Below, in pieces: positions 1-6,450 of a DNA stretch of 7,235 nucleotides. The notes below the pieces were generated by a model. That model searched no databases. It worked only from the letters and a program-made list of their open reading frames with translations, and was not told the origin of the DNA. This DNA is from Bradyrhizobium sp. GTDB lineage: Bacteria; Pseudomonadota; Alphaproteobacteria; Rhizobiales; Xanthobacteraceae. The stretch lies in contig JAFAUV010000052.1 of assembly GCA_019243075.1 (NCBI GenBank), forward strand, positions 1 through 7,235, written 5' to 3'. How positions within the stretch are numbered: the first letter of the stretch is position 1; every line of letters begins with the position of its first letter. A program made the position numbers and the translations under genes.

Positions 1-1
1 G

Positions 2-1624
2 CGGCAGGTCGATCCGCGCGCCAAGGCCGAGATCGAGGCGCTGCTCGGCGACCGCTCGCGCCAGCGCGACCTCCTGATCGAGCACCTGCACCTGATCCAG
101 GACAAGTATCACCAGATTTCGGCCGCGCATCTCGCCGCGCTTGCCGAGGAGATGAAGCTATCCTTTGCCGAAGTGTTCGAGACCGCGACCTTCTATGCGC
201 ATTTCGACATCGTGAAGGAAGGCGAGCCCGACATTGCGCCGCTGACCATCCGCGTCTGCGACTCGCTCACCTGCGCGATGCTTGGCGGCGAGAAGTTGCT
301 CGAGGATTTGCAAGCCAAGTCCGGCCCGGGCATCCGCGTCGTGCGCGCGCCCTGTGTCGGCCGCTGCGACACCGCGCCCGCCGCCGAAGTCGGCCACAAC
401 TTCGTCGATCATGCCACGGTCGCCAATGTGCTCGCCACTGCGAAAGCCGGCGACACCCACGCGCATCTGCCTGATTACATCGGCTACACGGCCTATGTCG
501 CTGACGGCGGCTACAAGCTGCTCAACCGTGTCCGCTCCGGCGAACTCTCGAAAGACAATCTCCTGAAGGTGCTCGATGATGCGAGCTTGCGCGGGCTCGG
601 CGGCGCGGGCTTTCCGACGGGACGCAAATGGCGCGCGGTGCTCGGCGAGCCGGGCCCGCGGCTGATGGCGGTGAACGGCGACGAGGGCGAGCCCGGCACC
701 TTCAAGGACCGCTATTATCTCGAGACCGATCCGCATCGCTTCCTCGAGGGCATGCTGATTGCCGCGCAGGTGGTCGAAGCCGGCGACGTCTATGTCTACA
801 TGCGCGACGAATATCCGGCAGCCCGCGACATCCTCGCGCGCGAGATTACAAAACTCCCGCCGGGCGGTCCGACCCTGCATCTGCGCCGCGGCGCCGGCGC
901 CTACATCTGTGGCGAAGAGTCATCGCTGCTGGAAAGCATCGAGGGCAAGCGCGGCCTGCCGCGGCACAAGCCGCCTTATCCGTTCCAGGTCGGCCTGTTC
1001 GGCTTGCCGACCCTGATCAACAATGTCGAGACGCTGTGGTGGGTGCGCGACATCGTCGAAAAGGGCGCGGATTGGTGGAAGAGCCATGGCCGCCACGAGC
1101 GCCATGGCCTGCGCAGCTTCTCGGTCTCCGGCCGTGTGAAAAATCCCGGCATGAAGCTGGCGCCGGCAGGGATCACCGTGCGGGAATTGATCGACGGATA
1201 TTGCGGCGGCATGGCCGACGGTCACACATTCCATGCCTATCTGCCGGGCGGCGCGTCGGGCGGCATCCTGCCGGCTTCGATGGACGACATTCCCCTCGAT
1301 TTCGGCACGCTGGAGAAATATGGCTGCTTCATCGGTTCCGCGGCGATCGTCATCCTGTCGCAGCACGACAGCGTGCGCGGCGCCGCGCTCAATCTGATGC
1401 GTTTCTTCGAGGATGAGAGCTGCGGCCAGTGCACGCCATGCCGGGTCGGAACCCAGAAGGCGGCGATCCTGATGCAGAAGCCGGTCTGGAACCGCCAATT
1501 GCTGGACGAATTGAGCCAGGCGATGCGCGATGCCTCGATCTGCGGATTGGGCCAGGCGGCTTCGAATCCGCTGGCCTCGGTGATCAAATATTTCCCCGAC
1601 GAGTTCAAGGACGCAGCCGAATGA
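2..1624 (+). CDS. fdsB: NAD-dependent formate dehydrogenase beta subunit, NuoE-NuoF fusion (5' partial)
   Basis: This is the diaphorase subunit of a soluble formate dehydrogenase. It takes electrons from the alpha subunit and reduces NAD+ through FMN. The frame is open from the left edge, so the start lies upstream; 540 residues are present here (numbered from base 2). Residues about 15-165 form a NuoE/FdsG-like domain: a helical N-terminus, then a thioredoxin-like [2Fe-2S] site with C86-x4-C91 and C118-x3-C122. Residues about 170-540 form a NuoF/FdsB-like domain: the glycine-rich GLGGAGFPTGRKW motif (198-210), NGDEGEPG (225-232) for FMN/NAD, CGEESS (303-308), and a [4Fe-4S] site at C474, C477, C480 and C514. 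In many bacteria FdsG and FdsB are separate; the fusion matches the Methylobacterium FDH1 beta subunit (from memory about 570 residues, so roughly 30 are missing). The stop overlaps the alpha-subunit start, indicating one operon. A hydrogenase or complex I diaphorase is unlikely given the downstream gene. Confidence 0.94.
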   Translation, partial: RQVDPRAKAEIEALLGDRSRQRDLLIEHLHLIQDKYHQISAAHLAALAEEMKLSFAEVFETATFYAHFDIVKEGEPDIAPLTIRVCDSLTCAMLGGEKLLEDLQAKSGPGIRVVRAPCVGRCDTAPAAEVGHNFVDHATVANVLATAKAGDTHAHLPDYIGYTAYVADGGYKLLNRVRSGELSKDNLLKVLDDASLRGLGGAGFPTGRKWRAVLGEPGPRLMAVNGDEGEPGTFKDRYYLETDPHRFLEGMLIAAQVVEAGDVYVYMRDEYPAARDILAREITKLPPGGPTLHLRRGAGAYICGEESSLLESIEGKRGLPRHKPPYPFQVGLFGLPTLINNVETLWWVRDIVEKGADWWKSHGRHERHGLRSFSVSGRVKNPGMKLAPAGITVRELIDGYCGGMADGHTFHAYLPGGASGGILPASMDDIPLDFGTLEKYGCFIGSAAIVILSQHDSVRGAALNLMRFFEDESCGQCTPCRVGTQKAAILMQKPVWNRQLLDELSQAMRDASICGLGQAASNPLASVIKYFPDEFKDAAE

Positions 1625-4389
1625 CGAAGATCAAGTTCGAGCTCGACGGCAAGCAGGTCGAGGCGAAGCCGGGCGAGACCATCTGGCAGGTGGCCAAGCG
1701 CCAGGGCAACGAAATCCCGCATCTCTGCTACTCGCCGGCGCCCGACTACCGGCCCGACGGCAATTGCCGGGCCTGCATGGTCGAGATCGAAGGCGAGCGC
1801 GTGCTCGCCGCCTCCTGCAAGCGCACGCCGACCATCGGCATGAAGGTGAAGACCGCGAGCGACCGCGCCGTTGCCGCGCAGAAGATGGTGATGGAGCTTC
1901 TGGTCGCCGATCAGCCGGCGCGCGAGACCTCGCATGATCCGGAGTCGAAGTTCTGGCACTGGGCCGAGAAGTCGGGCGTGACCGAAAGCCGCTTTCCCTC
2001 GGCCGAGCGCTGGCAGGCCGACGCCAGCCATCCTGCGATGCGGGTCAATCTCGATGCCTGCATCCAGTGCGGCCTCTGCGTGCGCGCCTGCCGCGAGGTT
2101 CAGGTCAATGACGTGATCGGCATGGCCTACCGCAATCACGGCGCCAAGATCGTGTTCGACTTCGACGATCCCATGGGCGAGTCCACTTGCGTTGCCTGCG
2201 GCGAATGCGTGCAGGCCTGCCCGACCGGCGCGCTGATGCCGGCCGTGATGCTCGACGACAAGCAGACCCGCGTCACCTATCCCGACAGGAAGGTCGATTC
2301 GCTCTGCCCCTATTGCGGCGTCGGCTGCCAGGTGACCTATCAGGTCAAGGACGAGAAGGTGATCTATGCCGAAGGCCGCGACGGCCCGGCCAACCACAAC
2401 CGCCTTTGCGTCAAGGGCCGCTTCGGCTTCGACTACATCCATCATCCCAATCGCTTGACCAAGCCGCTGGTGCGTTTGCCGAACGTTCCGAAGGACGCCA
2501 ACGATCAGGTCGATCCGGCCAATCCCTTCACCCATTTCCGCGAGGCATCGTGGGAAGAGGCGCTCGACATCGCCGCCAACGGCCTGAAGAGAATTCGGGC
2601 CGAAAAAGGCGTGAAGGCGCTGGCCGGCTTCGGCTCGGCCAAAGGATCCAATGAAGAGGCCTATCTGTTCCAGAAGCTGGTGCGGACCGGCTTCGGATCC
2701 AACAATGTCGATCACTGCACGCGCCTCTGCCATGCCTCCTCGGTCGCGGCGCTGTTCGAGGGCCTAAGCTCCGGCGCGGTGTCGGCGCCGTTCTCGGCGG
2801 CGATGGATGCAGAGGTGATCTGGGTGATCGGTGCCAATCCGACCGTGAACCATCCGGTCGCGGCGACCTTCATCAAGAACGCCGCCAACAAGGGCGCCAA
2901 ACTGTTCGTGATGGATCCGCGCCGGCAGTCGCTGTCGCGCCATGCGACCCGGCATCTGCAATTCAAGCCCGGCAGCGATGTCGCGATGCTGAATGCGATG
3001 ATCAACACCATCATTGCCGAAGGGCTGACCGACGACCAATATATCGCGGGCTATACCGAGGGTTACGAAGACCTCAAGGCCAAGATCAAGGAGTTCACGC
3101 CGGAGAAGATGGCGCCGGTCTGCGGCATCCCGGCGGAGACTTTGCGCGACGTCGCGCGCACCTATGCGCGGGCGAAATCCTCCATCATCTTCTGGGGCAT
3201 GGGCATCAGCCAGCACGTTCACGGCACCGACAATGCGCGCTGCCTGATTGCGCTGGCGCTGATCACCGGGCAAGTCGGCCGTCCGGGTACCGGGTTGCAT
3301 CCGCTGCGCGGCCAGAACAACGTGCAGGGCGCTTCCGACGCCGGCCTGATCCCGATGTTCCTGCCCGACTATCAGCCGGTCGGTCGCGATGACATGCGCA
3401 CCGCCTTCGAGAAACTGTGGCAGACGGACCTCGATCCGGTGCGCGGCCTGACCGTGGTCGAGATCATGAACGCGATCCATGCGGGCGAGATTCACGGCAT
3501 GTATGTCGAGGGCGAAAATCCGGCGATGTCGGATCCCGATCTGCAGCATGCGCGCGAGGCGCTGGCCAAACTCGACCATCTCGTGGTGCAGGACCTGTTT
3601 GTCACCGAGACGGCGTTCCATGCCGATGTGATCCTGCCGGCCTCGGCCTTTGCGGAGAAATCCGGCTCCTTCACCAACACCGACCGCCGCGTGCAGCTCG
3701 CGCGCGAGGTGATCAAGCCGCCCGGCGATGCCAGGCAGGATCTCTGGATCATCCAGGAGATCGGCAAGCGGATGGGGCTGCCCTGGAATTATTCGGGGCC
3801 GGGCGAGGTCTATGCCGAGATGGCGCAGCTGATGCCGTCGCTCGACAACATCAGCTGGGAACGGCTGCTGCGCGAGGGCGCGGTGACCTATCCGGCGGAC
3901 GATCCACATAAGCCCGGCAACGAGATCATCTTCTCGAACGGTTTCCCGACCGAAAGCGGCCGCGGCAAGATCGTGCCGGCGAAAGTCATTCCACCGGATG
4001 AATTGCCGGACGACGAATATCCGATGGTGCTGTCGACGGGACGCGTGCTCGAGCATTGGCACACCGGCTCGATGACGCGGCGGGCGCAGGTGCTCGACCA
4101 GATCGAGCCCGAGGCGGTGGCCTTCATGTCGCCAAAGGACATGCGCAAGAAGAAGCTCGCGCCCGGCGATTTCATTCGCCTGGAGACGCGCCGCGGCGCT
4201 GTCGAGGTCAAGGTGCGCGCTGACCGCGACGTGCCGGAGAACATGGTGTTCATGCCGTTCTGCTATGCGGAGGCGGCGGCGAACTTGCTCACCAATCCGG
4301 CGCTCGATCCCTTCGGCAAGATTCCGGAATTCAAGTTCTGTGCGGTGCGCGCCGAGCCGGCCGAGATCAGGACCGTTGCGGCGGAGTAA
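1621..4389 (+). CDS. fdsA: NAD-dependent formate dehydrogenase alpha subunit (Mo/W-bis-MGD, cysteine form)
   Basis: This is the catalytic subunit that oxidises formate to CO2 in the cytoplasm (922 residues). The start is ATG 1621, overlapping the beta-subunit TGA as ATGA, with AAGGA at 1607-1611 nine bases upstream. Domains in order: a NuoG-like [2Fe-2S] ferredoxin with C36, C49, C52 and C66; two [4Fe-4S] motifs C147/150/153/157 and C190/193/196/200; then the molybdopterin oxidoreductase domain with a [4Fe-4S] site at C229, C232, C236 and C263. Lys265 probably relays electrons between cluster and cofactor. The HCTRLCH segment (365-371) gives Cys370 as the Mo/W ligand, where FdhF-type enzymes have selenocysteine, and His371. 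Arg563 in LRGQNNVQG is the conserved formate-site arginine. The C-terminal dinucleotide-binding domain (from about residue 800) includes STGRVLEHWHTG. No cysteine occurs between residues 67 and 146, so the His-Cys3 cluster seen in NuoG is absent. Mo versus W cannot be told from sequence. Confidence 0.96.
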   Translation: MTKIKFELDGKQVEAKPGETIWQVAKRQGNEIPHLCYSPAPDYRPDGNCRACMVEIEGERVLAASCKRTPTIGMKVKTASDRAVAAQKMVMELLVADQPARETSHDPESKFWHWAEKSGVTESRFPSAERWQADASHPAMRVNLDACIQCGLCVRACREVQVNDVIGMAYRNHGAKIVFDFDDPMGESTCVACGECVQACPTGALMPAVMLDDKQTRVTYPDRKVDSLCPYCGVGCQVTYQVKDEKVIYAEGRDGPANHNRLCVKGRFGFDYIHHPNRLTKPLVRLPNVPKDANDQVDPANPFTHFREASWEEALDIAANGLKRIRAEKGVKALAGFGSAKGSNEEAYLFQKLVRTGFGSNNVDHCTRLCHASSVAALFEGLSSGAVSAPFSAAMDAEVIWVIGANPTVNHPVAATFIKNAANKGAKLFVMDPRRQSLSRHATRHLQFKPGSDVAMLNAMINTIIAEGLTDDQYIAGYTEGYEDLKAKIKEFTPEKMAPVCGIPAETLRDVARTYARAKSSIIFWGMGISQHVHGTDNARCLIALALITGQVGRPGTGLHPLRGQNNVQGASDAGLIPMFLPDYQPVGRDDMRTAFEKLWQTDLDPVRGLTVVEIMNAIHAGEIHGMYVEGENPAMSDPDLQHAREALAKLDHLVVQDLFVTETAFHADVILPASAFAEKSGSFTNTDRRVQLAREVIKPPGDARQDLWIIQEIGKRMGLPWNYSGPGEVYAEMAQLMPSLDNISWERLLREGAVTYPADDPHKPGNEIIFSNGFPTESGRGKIVPAKVIPPDELPDDEYPMVLSTGRVLEHWHTGSMTRRAQVLDQIEPEAVAFMSPKDMRKKKLAPGDFIRLETRRGAVEVKVRADRDVPENMVFMPFCYAEAAANLLTNPALDPFGKIPEFKFCAVRAEPAEIRTVAAE

Positions 4390-4419
4390 GCGGCTTATGC
4401 GCCTTGCCGCTTATGGCGC
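4390..4419 (+). repeat. Two overlapping small hairpins directly after fdsA
   Basis: GCGGC (4390-4394) can pair with GCCGC (4406-4410), and GCGCC (4399-4403) can pair with GGCGC (4415-4419). Each stem is 5 bp with an 11-nt loop. The two stems interleave, so they exclude each other. The heptamer GCTTATG also occurs three times, at 4393, 4409 and 4420. No U-tract follows, so this is not a classical intrinsic terminator. In GC-rich DNA such short stems can arise by chance. Confidence 0.3.
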
Positions 4420-4470
4420 GCTTATGAGCATCGGCAGCGCCCAGTCTCGATTTCCTATGCGCCGGGCGCG

Positions 4471-4516
4471 CATCTTTCGGAGCAAATGGCGCTTTGCGCC
4501 CAAGCCTCGAAAGATG
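4471..4516 (+). repeat. Nested inverted repeat between fdsA and the 84-residue gene
   Basis: CATCTTTCG (4471-4479) and CGAAAGATG (4508-4516) are a perfect 9-bp inverted repeat. Between them lies a second perfect hairpin, GGCGC-TTT-GCGCC (4488-4500). The right arm ends four bases before ATG 4521 and contains the only purine-rich stretch that could serve as ribosome binding site for that gene. Folding in RNA would therefore hide the binding site. It could alternatively act as a processing or 3'-end structure for the formate dehydrogenase transcript. The repeat is seen directly; both roles are inferred. Confidence 0.5.
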
Positions 4517-4520
4517 AGCC

Positions 4521-4775
4521 ATGACCTTGCTAGACCTGCGCCGCGACGACATTGCTTCCTTTGCCCGCGAAAACGGCGCTTTCATCCCGAGGCTTTTCCG
4601 GCGCATCGGCCTTTCCTTCCGGCTTCTTCACCGCGCGATCCTGCGCGCCACGCTGCGGCGTCTCGATGCCGAATGGCTGTTTCGCCGGCATCCCGGCGAC
4701 ATGATGCCATTGGAGGATGATGCGACCAGATTTCCGCAACAGCCGCTGGTTCTCGGCGAAAAGTGGGATTTCTAG
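4521..4775 (+). CDS. Small basic protein of unknown function, 84 residues
   Basis: I do not recognise this family. The frame has strong G/C preference at third positions and ordinary codon use, supporting a real gene. The protein begins MTLLDLRRDDIASFARE and is arginine-rich and amphipathic over residues about 20-55 (many R with L, F and I). It ends with an acidic stretch (HPGDMMPLEDDATRF) and a PQQPLVLGEKWDF tail. No signal peptide, cysteine motif or clear membrane segment is visible. ATG 4521 is the natural start, but the binding site (GAAAGATGAG, 4509-4518) is weak and lies in an inverted repeat. The gene follows fdsA after 131 bases. It does not look like FdsD, the small subunit sometimes found in fds operons, so a functional link to formate dehydrogenase is only positional. 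Its stop codon overlaps that of the opposing dapA remnant. Confidence 0.62.
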   Translation: MTLLDLRRDDIASFARENGAFIPRLFRRIGLSFRLLHRAILRATLRRLDAEWLFRRHPGDMMPLEDDATRFPQQPLVLGEKWDF

Positions 4776-5051
4776 CAGGCGGCGGCGAGATCGCGCTCGG
4801 CGATCGCCGCCACCAGGCGCGCGACCTCACGCGCAGCTGAGGCTTCGAGCTCGACCAGCGGCAGCCGCACACCGGCGCGCATCAGGCCGAGCGCCTGCAA
4901 TGCGGCTTTCAGCGCCGCCGGGCTTTCCGAGCGCGGTCACGCCGGCTTTTATCTGCCGCTCGCAGAGCCGCCGGACGGTCGGGAGGTCGACGGCGCCCTC
5001 GGCATCAAAAGCTGTGGCAAGGTCGGCGATGTAACCCGCCAGCCAGGTCGC
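4772..5051 (-). pseudogene. dapA: Remnant of a dihydrodipicolinate synthase (DapA-like) gene with large internal deletion
   Basis: Read on the minus strand, 5048 down to about 4930 encodes TWLAGYIADLATAFDAEG and AVDLPTVRRLCERQIKAGVTAL, which matches the N-terminus of DapA-type aldolases. After that point this frame no longer resembles DapA. In the neighbouring frame, 4930 down to 4775 encodes 52 residues beginning SESPAALKAALQALGLM, containing GVRLPLVELE and ending DLAAAC before TAG (4774-4772). This matches the DapA C-terminal helices. Intact family members have roughly 290-300 residues, so about 200 central residues are missing, including the Schiff-base lysine and most of the barrel. The two pieces also differ by one frame, and no ATG, GTG or TTG lies in frame just upstream. 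The product cannot be an active synthase. The DapA identity rests on remembered family sequences and is convincing for both ends. Confidence 0.82.
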
Positions 5052-5077
5052 GGGACTGTTCGCCGTGGATGGTCGTC

Positions 5078-5338
5078 TCACGCGAGGCGCCGGGCAGGGA
5101 TGGTGGAGGGAGAATGGGCGCCCATGTCGAGCTCGAACTTGCGGGAGAGCTCGACGATGGTCTCGCGACGATGGCCGTTCTCGGCGAGGGCATATTTGAT
5201 CGCCTGAGCGCGGTTGACGAACAGACCGCCATAGCGGCCGTTCTGTTCCTGGGCGACCCAATCGCCCCGTTGATTGCGGCCGATGAAGATGAGAGAAAAC
5301 GCAGCGGTGCTGCGCAAGGGAGGTTCGACAAGCTTCAC
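5078..5338 (-). CDS. Small conserved protein of unknown function, 86 residues, GTG start
   Basis: The start is chosen at GTG 5338-5336 because GGAAGGAA (minus strand, 5352-5345) sits six bases upstream, a very strong Shine-Dalgarno. The frame stays open upstream to a TTG at 5476, but that extension has no such support. The protein looks like a small alpha/beta fold: a strand SLIFIGRNQRG (15-25), DWVAQEQNGRYGGLFVNR (26-43), then a helix AQAIKYALAENG (44-55) and a short strand to ELDM (69-72). I recall similar small proteins with the GGLFVNRAQAxKYALxENG pattern in Bradyrhizobium, with no known function. The last 14 residues (GAHSPSTIPARRLA) look like a low-complexity tail and may not be part of the original fold. 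No signal peptide or membrane segment is visible. The gene reads toward the dapA remnant, ending 27 bases before it. Confidence 0.72.
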   Translation of the reverse strand: MKLVEPPLRSTAAFSLIFIGRNQRGDWVAQEQNGRYGGLFVNRAQAIKYALAENGHRRETIVELSRKFELDMGAHSPSTIPARRLA

Positions 5339-5524
5339 GTTAAGTTCCTTCCAATGATCCAATCCGCAGGCTCCGGCAACGGGCTTCCGCTTTCGACGTG
5401 TCGGGAGGCGATGCAGTGCGCTGGACTCGTGGACCAAAATATCTTCCGCGCCGGATAGGAATTCGAGGGCGGGCAACGGACGATCTCATAAGCGCGACAT
5501 AAGACCGCCATCGCCTCTCGCCTC

Positions 5525-5839
5525 TCAAAGCGGGGCTGAGAGATCGAGCCCGACGAACAGGAAATAGAGGGCGGCGTAGGCGAGCGCTTCGTCCCAATGA
5601 TTGAGCGCCCGCGAAAATGCCGTTTCGCCCTTCACCGTCGCGACCACGGTGCACACGATGGCGGCCATCGCCGACAGCGCCGCCAGGCCGGTGCCGAAGC
5701 CGACGCTGCCGAGCGCAGCAAAGGTCATCAGAATGACGATCCGCATGCAAAAGCGGACGGGCACCAGAGCCGCGCTCGGCTCCCGCGACGATTTTTCCAG
5801 CTCGGCCACGACAGTCGTTGCTCCAAGTCCTTGTATCAA
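5525..5839 (-). CDS. Small membrane protein of unknown function, about 104 residues
   Basis: The frame runs from a possible TTG start at 5839 to TGA at 5527-5525. After a polar N-terminus (residues about 1-31), residues 34-69 are strongly hydrophobic and small-residue rich (ILMTFAALGSVGFGTGLAAL, then AMAAIVCTVVATV). They probably form two closely spaced membrane helices. A further hydrophobic helix lies at about 84-98 (EALAYAALYFLFVGL). The start is uncertain. TTG 5839 is only one base from an AAGGA, which is too close; GTG 5809 has GGAG eleven bases upstream; ATG at codon 32 (5746-5744) is also possible and would still keep all membrane segments. The 5' end lies within a 13-bp tandem repeat. 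I do not recognise a named family. It probably belongs to the minus-strand cluster with the 154-residue gene, 35 bases upstream. Confidence 0.68.
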   Translation of the reverse strand: MIQGLGATTVVAELEKSSREPSAALVPVRFCMRIVILMTFAALGSVGFGTGLAALSAMAAIVCTVVATVKGETAFSRALNHWDEALAYAALYFLFVGLDLSAPL

Positions 5840-5862
5840 GTCCTTGTATCAAGTCCTCGTAT
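5824..5862 (-). repeat. Three tandem 13-bp units over the start of the membrane-protein gene
   Basis: On the plus strand CAAGTCCTTGTAT occurs at 5824-5836 and 5837-5849, and once more with one change (CAAGTCCTCGTAT) at 5850-5862. On the minus, coding strand each unit reads ATACAAGGACTTG or ATACGAGGACTTG. Every unit therefore carries both a Shine-Dalgarno-like AAGGA/GAGGA and a TTG codon. Because 13 is not a multiple of three, each added or lost unit would change which TTG is in frame with the downstream gene. Confidence 0.9.
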
Positions 5863-5874
5863 TGCAACGCGCGC

Positions 5875-6339
5875 TTACGACAAATTGTCGAGCGACAAGC
5901 GCGCGCGAAAGTCGAGGGTCGACTTCGCCGCGGGCACGCTGCTGCGGCTCTCCGGCTCACCGATACGTCGGGCCTCGACAAAGGCGCTCAGGATGGCCAG
6001 CGACAGATCCGCATGCCTGCCCTCGATGGATTGATCGAGCCAATCGGGCAGCTCGCGTCCGCGCGACAGCGCGCAATACCATTCGCCGTCGTCATAGGCG
6101 AGGCGGCGGACCTGCCAGAAGGGCAGTTCGAGATCGATCAGGGCCAGCGCCGCGTCGGTCCAGGCGCCGGACCGGATCAGTTGCTCGATCCGCGCGGTTT
6201 TCTCGCACTGGCCGAGCGAAGGATACCTCCGGCAAGCCGTGCCGATCACCTCGCCCATCAAATGGGCATTGGCTTCGCCGGCGTCGCGCAGGCATTGGCT
6301 GAGTTCGCCGAGATCGTAACGTCTGATAGCTCGCAGCAT
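5875..6339 (-). CDS. Conserved protein of unknown function, 154 residues
   Basis: ATG 6339-6337 to TAA 5877-5875. The upstream bases (GGGACAAGAGCC before ATG) are purine-rich but not a strong Shine-Dalgarno. The protein appears cytoplasmic and mostly helical: MLRAIRRYDLGELSQCLRDA (1-20), EKTARIEQLIRSGAWTDAAL (46-65), LELPFWQVRRLAYDDGEWYC (70-89), a loop RGRELPDWLDQSIEGRH (93-109), then ADLSLAILSAFVEARRIGEP (110-129). The C-terminal 25 residues are polar. Codon use fits the genome. I recall similar proteins with the WQxRRLAYDDGEWxCALS pattern in Bradyrhizobium but know of no function. The final codons contain a 13-bp palindrome (CGACAA-A-TTGTCG, 5878-5890). It lies 15 bases downstream of a possible 31-residue peptide, which would share its transcript. 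Confidence 0.75.
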   Translation of the reverse strand: MLRAIRRYDLGELSQCLRDAGEANAHLMGEVIGTACRRYPSLGQCEKTARIEQLIRSGAWTDAALALIDLELPFWQVRRLAYDDGEWYCALSRGRELPDWLDQSIEGRHADLSLAILSAFVEARRIGEPESRSSVPAAKSTLDFRARLSLDNLS

Positions 6340-6354
6340 GGCTCTTGTCCCGCT

Positions 6355-6450
6355 TCAGGTTGCGCCGAGAGCGGCGGTCGCCCGCCAAAAGTGGTCAAAA
6401 GGCCGTTCGAAAGCGAGATGGAGCCGGCAGCGCAGATATAGGAATATCAT
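6355..6450 (-). CDS. Possible 31-residue peptide upstream of the 154-residue gene
   Basis: A short frame, ATG 6450-6448 to TGA 6357-6355, with AAGGA five bases upstream (TAAGGACCTTTATG), a better ribosome binding site than that of the gene after it. The product is basic and aromatic: it begins MIFLYLRCRLHLAFERPF and ends RATAALGAT, with a hydrophobic start that could touch the membrane. It stops 15 bases before the 154-residue gene, as expected for a leader or upstream partner. The start codon lies inside one arm of the 19-bp inverted repeat pair. No homologue is known to me, and such short frames can be accidental. Confidence 0.38.
   Translation of the reverse strand: MIFLYLRCRLHLAFERPFDHFWRATAALGAT

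Noticed and set aside
1429..1620. In-frame upstream extension of the alpha subunit (possible start at 1429).
   Set aside because: The stretch lies wholly inside the iron-sulfur end of the beta subunit and does not resemble an FDH alpha N-terminus. ATG 1621 has a Shine-Dalgarno and the typical ATGA overlap, and it gives the expected NuoG-like start.
1237..2733. Long minus-strand open frame of 498 codons.
   Set aside because: It is antisense to the two formate dehydrogenase genes, which have full motif support. Long antisense frames are common in GC-rich coding DNA, and its translation shows no recognisable domain.
2728..2733. Possible selenocysteine at the formate dehydrogenase active site.
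   Set aside because: The metal-ligand codon for residue 370 is TGC, not TGA, so this is the cysteine form and no recoding is needed.
2764..4062. Long minus-strand open frame of 432 codons inside fdsA.
   Set aside because: Antisense shadow rich in R, H and D with no family pattern; the plus strand here encodes conserved FDH residues throughout.
4521..4775. Idea that the small gene after fdsA is FdsD (delta subunit).
   Set aside because: FdsD proteins, as I recall, begin with a short helix around MANQI and lack the arginine-rich middle and the LGEKWDF tail seen here.
5824..5862. Idea that the 13-bp units are a CRISPR array.
   Set aside because: The units are directly adjacent with no spacers and far shorter than CRISPR repeats.
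5340..5981. Minus-strand frame of 213 codons overlapping the membrane-protein gene.
   Set aside because: It overlaps both the 154-residue and 104-residue genes in another frame and reads as arginine-rich shadow sequence.
5601..6302. Plus-strand open frame of 233 codons across the minus-strand cluster.
   Set aside because: Its translation is low-complexity and arginine-rich, while the minus strand has a sensible membrane protein and a conserved-looking soluble protein.
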